This document shows positions 6,844 to 9,988 of a stretch of 9,988 nucleotides of DNA, in pieces. The notes beneath the pieces are model-generated. The model did no database searches and had not been told where the DNA came from. It worked only from the letters and a program-made list of their open reading frames with translations. How positions within the stretch are numbered: the stretch's first letter is position 1; each line of letters starts with the position of its first letter. The stretch is taken from positions 1 to 9,988 of the forward strand of contig CBDUMS010000104.1 of the NCBI GenBank assembly GCA_965368405.1, in the 5' to 3' direction. Both the position numbers and the translations under genes were made by a program. The stretch comes from S012-113 sp965368405 (GTDB lineage: Bacteria; Bacteroidota; Bacteroidia; Cytophagales; Cyclobacteriaceae).

Positions 6844-6891
6844 TAAAAAATAAGTGGTTAAAATGAACGAATTCATCCATTTTAACCACTT
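6844..6891 (-). terminator. Intrinsic terminator directly after nosZ
   Basis: A perfect 14-bp inverted repeat (6852-6865 and 6878-6891) with a 12-base loop, followed in the minus-strand direction by A and then six T (6850-6845). The stem begins 12 bases after the nosZ stop codon. This is a textbook Rho-independent terminator, although the stem is only partly GC. It lies inside the nos cluster, between nosZ and the membrane-protein gene, so it should cut transcription downstream of nosZ or stabilise the nosZ 3' end. Confidence 0.85.
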
Positions 6892-6903
6892 TAAACTCAT
6901 TCG

Positions 6904-8862
6904 TTACTCATCTAAAGACCAACTCAACTCAATGTTTGAGTTTGCTGGAGAAACGCGAATGTATCCTTGCATTTCCTGATGAAGAGCAGAACAAAAATCT
7001 GTACAATAGAATGGCCATACACCAACTCGCTTAGGTTCCCAAAGCGACGTTTTGGTTTGACCAGGCATAATTAGTATCTCTGATGTTCCTTGACCGATCA
7101 TTGAGAAGCCATGAGGGACATCAAAATCCTGCTCATGATTCGTAATATGGAAATACACCTTATCACCAACCTTAACACCTTCTATGTTATCTGGAGTGAA
7201 GTGGCTCCTAATAGTTGTCATATAAATATGCACTTCGTTACCCTCTCTTACCACTTTTGCATCGGCAGAATTCTTAATACCATAAGGGTGATTATTTTCA
7301 TCCAGTCTGTATATTTTTTTAGAATTATTGACGAGCAATTCAGCATCGCAACCGGCTGCATAGTGCGGTTCACCATGTGTAGGAAAATCATACAATAACT
7401 CCATTTTTTCTCCTGAAATATCATAAATCTGAGCCGAATGCTCCATTTCAGGTCCGGTTGGCAGATAACGGTCTTTGGTAATTTTGTTCATCGCTACTAA
7501 ATATTTACCGTGTGGCTTTCTTGAGTTACCACCTGGAATCATTAAGTGACCTACTGAGTAATAGGTTGGTTTACGATCCACGACTTCCCAAGTACCTAGT
7601 TTCCACTTAACCACTTCAGAAGAAATAAAGAAAGTAGTATAAGCATTACCCTTACCATCAAATTCAGTATGCAATGGGCCTAATCCACCACTTTTTACCG
7701 TACCTGCTAGGATATCTTCATAACTTAATATTGGAATACCATAAGCATCGCCATCAAACTTTTCTGCCTCTATAGCCGCTATCATTTTATCAAATGAGTG
7801 AACGGTGATATCTGCAGACAGTTTACCCGAACCAATGATATATTGACCTGTAGGATCTACATCACAACCATGGGGAGACTTTGGTGTAGGCAAGAAATAA
7901 ATAGCGCCAGGGACATCCACTGGATTAACGGTTAATACTTCATCTTTCATAGTAGAAGTGGCGGTATGGGTAGATTCATCATATACGTTGTGCGCATATT
8001 TTGCTGGCATTTTTGTACCGCCGCCATTATTAACATAATCCTCAATCTTTTTCCAGTTTATCGCCGCAATGAAATCCTTATCATTTTGTGAGGCATTTAC
8101 TTCAAGAAGGCTATTTGCTTCTTCGGTATTGTAAGTAGAGAAGAAAAACCAGCCATGTGATTTGTCCCTGCCAGGGTGAGAAAGATCGTAGTTAAAACCA
8201 GGCATTAGGAGCTGGAACTTAATATCCATATGGCCGTGCTCCGGTTCAACAGCGATAAATGTTAAAGCACCTTTAAAGTTGCTTTTATACTCATTTATAG
8301 GCATATCTCTTTGTGGTACTGGCACTGAAAAACGCGTTCCAGCTACAACATACTCTGTGTTTTCGGTTATGAAAGAAGAACTGTGGTTACCGGCACTATT
8401 TGGTACCTCTATAATCTCTTCAGTCTCAAATGTGCTTAAACTAATTCTAGCAATACGAGGAGTATTATTACCATTGGTAAAAATCCATCTGCCATCTAGT
8501 TCGCCGTTCGTCTGAGAGATATCTGGGTGATGTAAGTCATCCCAAGGAACAAACCCAAATGAAGTATTTAGCATAGGTTTAGTTTCTTCAGAATAACCAT
8601 AGCCAGAAGTTGGAAACTGAGAAAACACTGGTATTTCTTTGAACATTCTACCCGATGGTAAGCCATAAACCGTGAGGTTACCACTATACCCACCAGATAA
8701 AAAGGCATATTGTTCATCCCTTTCACCAGGTGCTACATAGACACGCTCGGCAATGTTTCCACCAAGGGCTCCAGCATTATCTTTTTGTCCTCCATTATTA
8801 CAACCGGTTAGTGCAAAGGCACCTACTGCTGCAAAGAGAAAAATGTTTTTAATAATTTTCAT
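6904..8862 (-). CDS. nosZ: NosZ, nitrous oxide reductase, clade II (Sec/lipoprotein type)
   Basis: 652-residue copper enzyme that reduces N2O to N2 outside the cytoplasmic membrane. The N-terminus is a Sec-type lipoprotein signal with lipobox LTGC (C21), without a twin-arginine motif, as expected for clade II. The seven-bladed propeller domain keeps seven His in CuZ positions: H111 and H112 (LHHPD), H160 (GNHSS), H331 (SPHGCD), H398 (GPLHTEFDG), H451 (KPHGK) and H500 (EPHYA). The C-terminal cupredoxin domain (from about 535) carries the CuA ligands H584, C620, C624, H628 and M631, with the clade II version CTDFCSALHQEM. Ligand assignment is by motif comparison with the known enzymes. The gene is 25 bases after the fasciclin gene and is followed directly by an intrinsic terminator. 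No ligand is missing, so an active enzyme is expected. Confidence 0.97.
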   Translation of the reverse strand: MKIIKNIFLFAAVGAFALTGCNNGGQKDNAGALGGNIAERVYVAPGERDEQYAFLSGGYSGNLTVYGLPSGRMFKEIPVFSQFPTSGYGYSEETKPMLNTSFGFVPWDDLHHPDISQTNGELDGRWIFTNGNNTPRIARISLSTFETEEIIEVPNSAGNHSSSFITENTEYVVAGTRFSVPVPQRDMPINEYKSNFKGALTFIAVEPEHGHMDIKFQLLMPGFNYDLSHPGRDKSHGWFFFSTYNTEEANSLLEVNASQNDKDFIAAINWKKIEDYVNNGGGTKMPAKYAHNVYDESTHTATSTMKDEVLTVNPVDVPGAIYFLPTPKSPHGCDVDPTGQYIIGSGKLSADITVHSFDKMIAAIEAEKFDGDAYGIPILSYEDILAGTVKSGGLGPLHTEFDGKGNAYTTFFISSEVVKWKLGTWEVVDRKPTYYSVGHLMIPGGNSRKPHGKYLVAMNKITKDRYLPTGPEMEHSAQIYDISGEKMELLYDFPTHGEPHYAAGCDAELLVNNSKKIYRLDENNHPYGIKNSADAKVVREGNEVHIYMTTIRSHFTPDNIEGVKVGDKVYFHITNHEQDFDVPHGFSMIGQGTSEILIMPGQTKTSLWEPKRVGVWPFYCTDFCSALHQEMQGYIRVSPANSNIELSWSLDE

Positions 8863-8887
8863 TGTATTTATATTTAGTTAGAGTTAG

Positions 8888-9460
8888 CTATTCTTTTGGA
8901 AGTATTACTTCATCGACAACATTTACAATACCGTTAGAGGTTTGAACGGATGCCAATACTTTTACGCCGTTTACAAACACATCGTCGCCTTCGGTTGTCA
9001 CTTCAAGGTAATCGCCAGTTGCCATATAAAGTTTACGACCTTTTCTTGCTTCGTTTTTGAGTGCTTCGATGTCGTATGATCCCGGAGCGGCATGGCGTGT
9101 TAATATGGTCGTTAAATCTCCTTTATTTTCAGGTTCGAGTAAGGTATCTACAGTTCCCTCAGGAAGTTTCGCAAATGCCGCATTAGTTGGGGCAAATACT
9201 GTGAGAGGACCAGCATTAACGAGTACATGTTCTATTTGTGCAGCTTGTACAGCCGCTACCAATGTGGTATGGTCTGCCGAGCCGATAGCTATCTGCAATA
9301 TATTTGGATCAGATGCTTCATCTACTACAGATGCCTGACCGAGTGGGGTATTATTGGGTAATGCCTCGGTGGCGGTGTTTGTGCTTTCGCCACCAGTACC
9401 ACAAGCACCTAAAAATATAAGGGCTAGTGAACTAACGACTGTATACAGTAATTTTTTCAT
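8888..9460 (-). CDS. Fasciclin (FAS1) domain lipoprotein of the nos cluster
   Basis: 190 residues. Lipoprotein signal with lipobox LGAC (C20), then a Gly/Thr/Asn-rich linker to about residue 50, then one FAS1 domain (about 54-188). The H1 motif TVFAPTNAAF is at 87-96, the intervening RHAAPGSYD at 122-130, and the H2 motif with NVVDEVILP at 180-188. FAS1 domains are usually extracytoplasmic adhesion or interaction modules. Here the gene lies between the cytochrome c gene and nosZ, with gaps of 27 and 25 bases, so it should be on the same transcript. Its job in N2O respiration is not known; a scaffold holding the cytochrome and NosZ together at the membrane is a guess. Domain identity is secure. 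Confidence 0.93.
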   Translation of the reverse strand: MKKLLYTVVSSLALIFLGACGTGGESTNTATEALPNNTPLGQASVVDEASDPNILQIAIGSADHTTLVAAVQAAQIEHVLVNAGPLTVFAPTNAAFAKLPEGTVDTLLEPENKGDLTTILTRHAAPGSYDIEALKNEARKGRKLYMATGDYLEVTTEGDDVFVNGVKVLASVQTSNGIVNVVDEVILPKE

Positions 9461-9487
9461 GATAATTTAGGTTTAAGTTGAATTTAA

Positions 9488-9985
9488 TTATAGTGTTCTA
9501 AAATATTCAAGCACCGCCCTGGCATCCTGTTCTGTTAAGTTTTGGTTAGCCATTGGTGCGCCATTGAATTTTATTAATAATTGTTTTGCAATAGGATCCT
9601 TTTGAATCATTTCTTCAGGGTTAATTATCATATTCATTACCCATTCAGGAGTTCTGCGTTCCATGATGCCCTTTGGTGCTGGTCCTATAAATTGTTTATC
9701 TGCTTTATGACAGGCCGTACACTTTGCTTCATAAATAGTCTGGCCTTCCGCCACTAAACTCTCATCTATGTCTGCTGGTAGGCTTAGCTCCTTAACCGGA
9801 CCAATACCGATATTGGTCTGCCAACCTTTCTCCGCTTCTTCCAATGTTTTAGGTTCAGCAGAAAGCATACTTTGAGGCTTTTCAAAATCTGCTGAATCAT
9901 CAGCGTCACTACCCGATCCGCCACATGCCATGGCGCCGGAAATAAGTATTATAAGTATTAAATTTGTAATCGAGTTTTGTTTCAT
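9488..9985 (-). CDS. Monoheme cytochrome c lipoprotein, likely electron donor side of N2O reduction
   Basis: 165 residues from ATG at 9985, complete, three bases inside the right edge. Lipoprotein signal with lipobox AMAC (C21), then an acidic linker (DADDSADFE). The class I cytochrome c domain covers about 75-165: heme-binding CTACH at 89-93, conserved FIGPAPKGI at 99-107, likely sixth ligand Met145 in GAPMANQNL, and the C-terminal helix ARAVLEYFRTL. It is anchored outside the cytoplasm by its lipid. As the first gene seen in the nos cluster, two genes ahead of nosZ, it is a good candidate for carrying electrons from the quinol-oxidising chain to the CuA centre of NosZ; this is inferred from context, not shown. 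The promoter must lie beyond the window. Confidence 0.93.
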   Translation of the reverse strand: MKQNSITNLILIILISGAMACGGSGSDADDSADFEKPQSMLSAEPKTLEEAEKGWQTNIGIGPVKELSLPADIDESLVAEGQTIYEAKCTACHKADKQFIGPAPKGIMERRTPEWVMNMIINPEEMIQKDPIAKQLLIKFNGAPMANQNLTEQDARAVLEYFRTL

Positions 9986-9988
9986 AGT

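Noticed and set aside
7111..7398. A 95-codon open frame on the plus strand inside nosZ
   Set aside because: Antisense shadow of the conserved nosZ coding sequence with no protein-like pattern of its own.
8279..8515. A 78-codon open frame on the plus strand inside nosZ
   Set aside because: Antisense to conserved nosZ codons; no family features.
9057..9338. A 93-codon open frame on the plus strand inside the FAS1 gene
   Set aside because: Antisense to the FAS1 domain; its composition follows from the codons of the real gene.
1..9988. tRNA, rRNA, CRISPR arrays, insertion sequences
   Set aside because: I saw no such genes, spaced repeats or transposase-like proteins on either strand.

Overview
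The window looks like a chromosomal segment from a Bacteroidota bacterium, probably a marine or soil Cytophagales-type lineage. This is inferred from the low GC content, the general lack of Shine-Dalgarno sites, the protein styles, and the lipoprotein-rich nitrous oxide reductase cluster. No genus can be named from the sequence alone.

Right two thirds (about 2731-9985, all on the minus strand, so read from right to left): a nitrous oxide reductase (nos) cluster of the 'atypical' clade II type. The order of transcription is a monoheme cytochrome c lipoprotein, a fasciclin (FAS1) lipoprotein, nosZ, an unrecognised four-helix membrane protein, nosL, nosD, nosF and nosY. NosZ keeps all seven histidines expected for the CuZ centre and the CuA ligand set. 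Its N-terminus is a Sec/lipoprotein signal, not a Tat signal. The cytochrome is a candidate electron donor. NosL is the copper-delivery lipoprotein. NosD, NosF and NosY form the periplasmic beta-helix/ABC transporter maturation complex. No nosR, nosX or nosGHC genes lie in the window. The main promoter of the cluster must lie to the right of the window edge.

The cluster is not uniform. A strong intrinsic terminator sits directly after nosZ and probably splits it into a highly expressed structural part and a less expressed accessory part. A 288-base gap before nosL holds what looks like the decayed 3' end of a second nosZ-like (CuA-domain) gene, followed by a 9-bp inverted repeat enclosing a tandem octamer.

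Left third: ordinary genes. On the minus strand are phoH (with a TTG start) and, after it, the N-terminal part of a ComEC/Rec2 DNA-uptake channel gene cut by the left edge. Divergent from phoH on the plus strand is a two-gene unit: a SAM hydroxide adenosyltransferase (DUF62) family protein and a small ABM-fold protein joined by a one-base stop/start overlap. The ABM gene runs tail-to-tail into nosY with a 4-base overlap.
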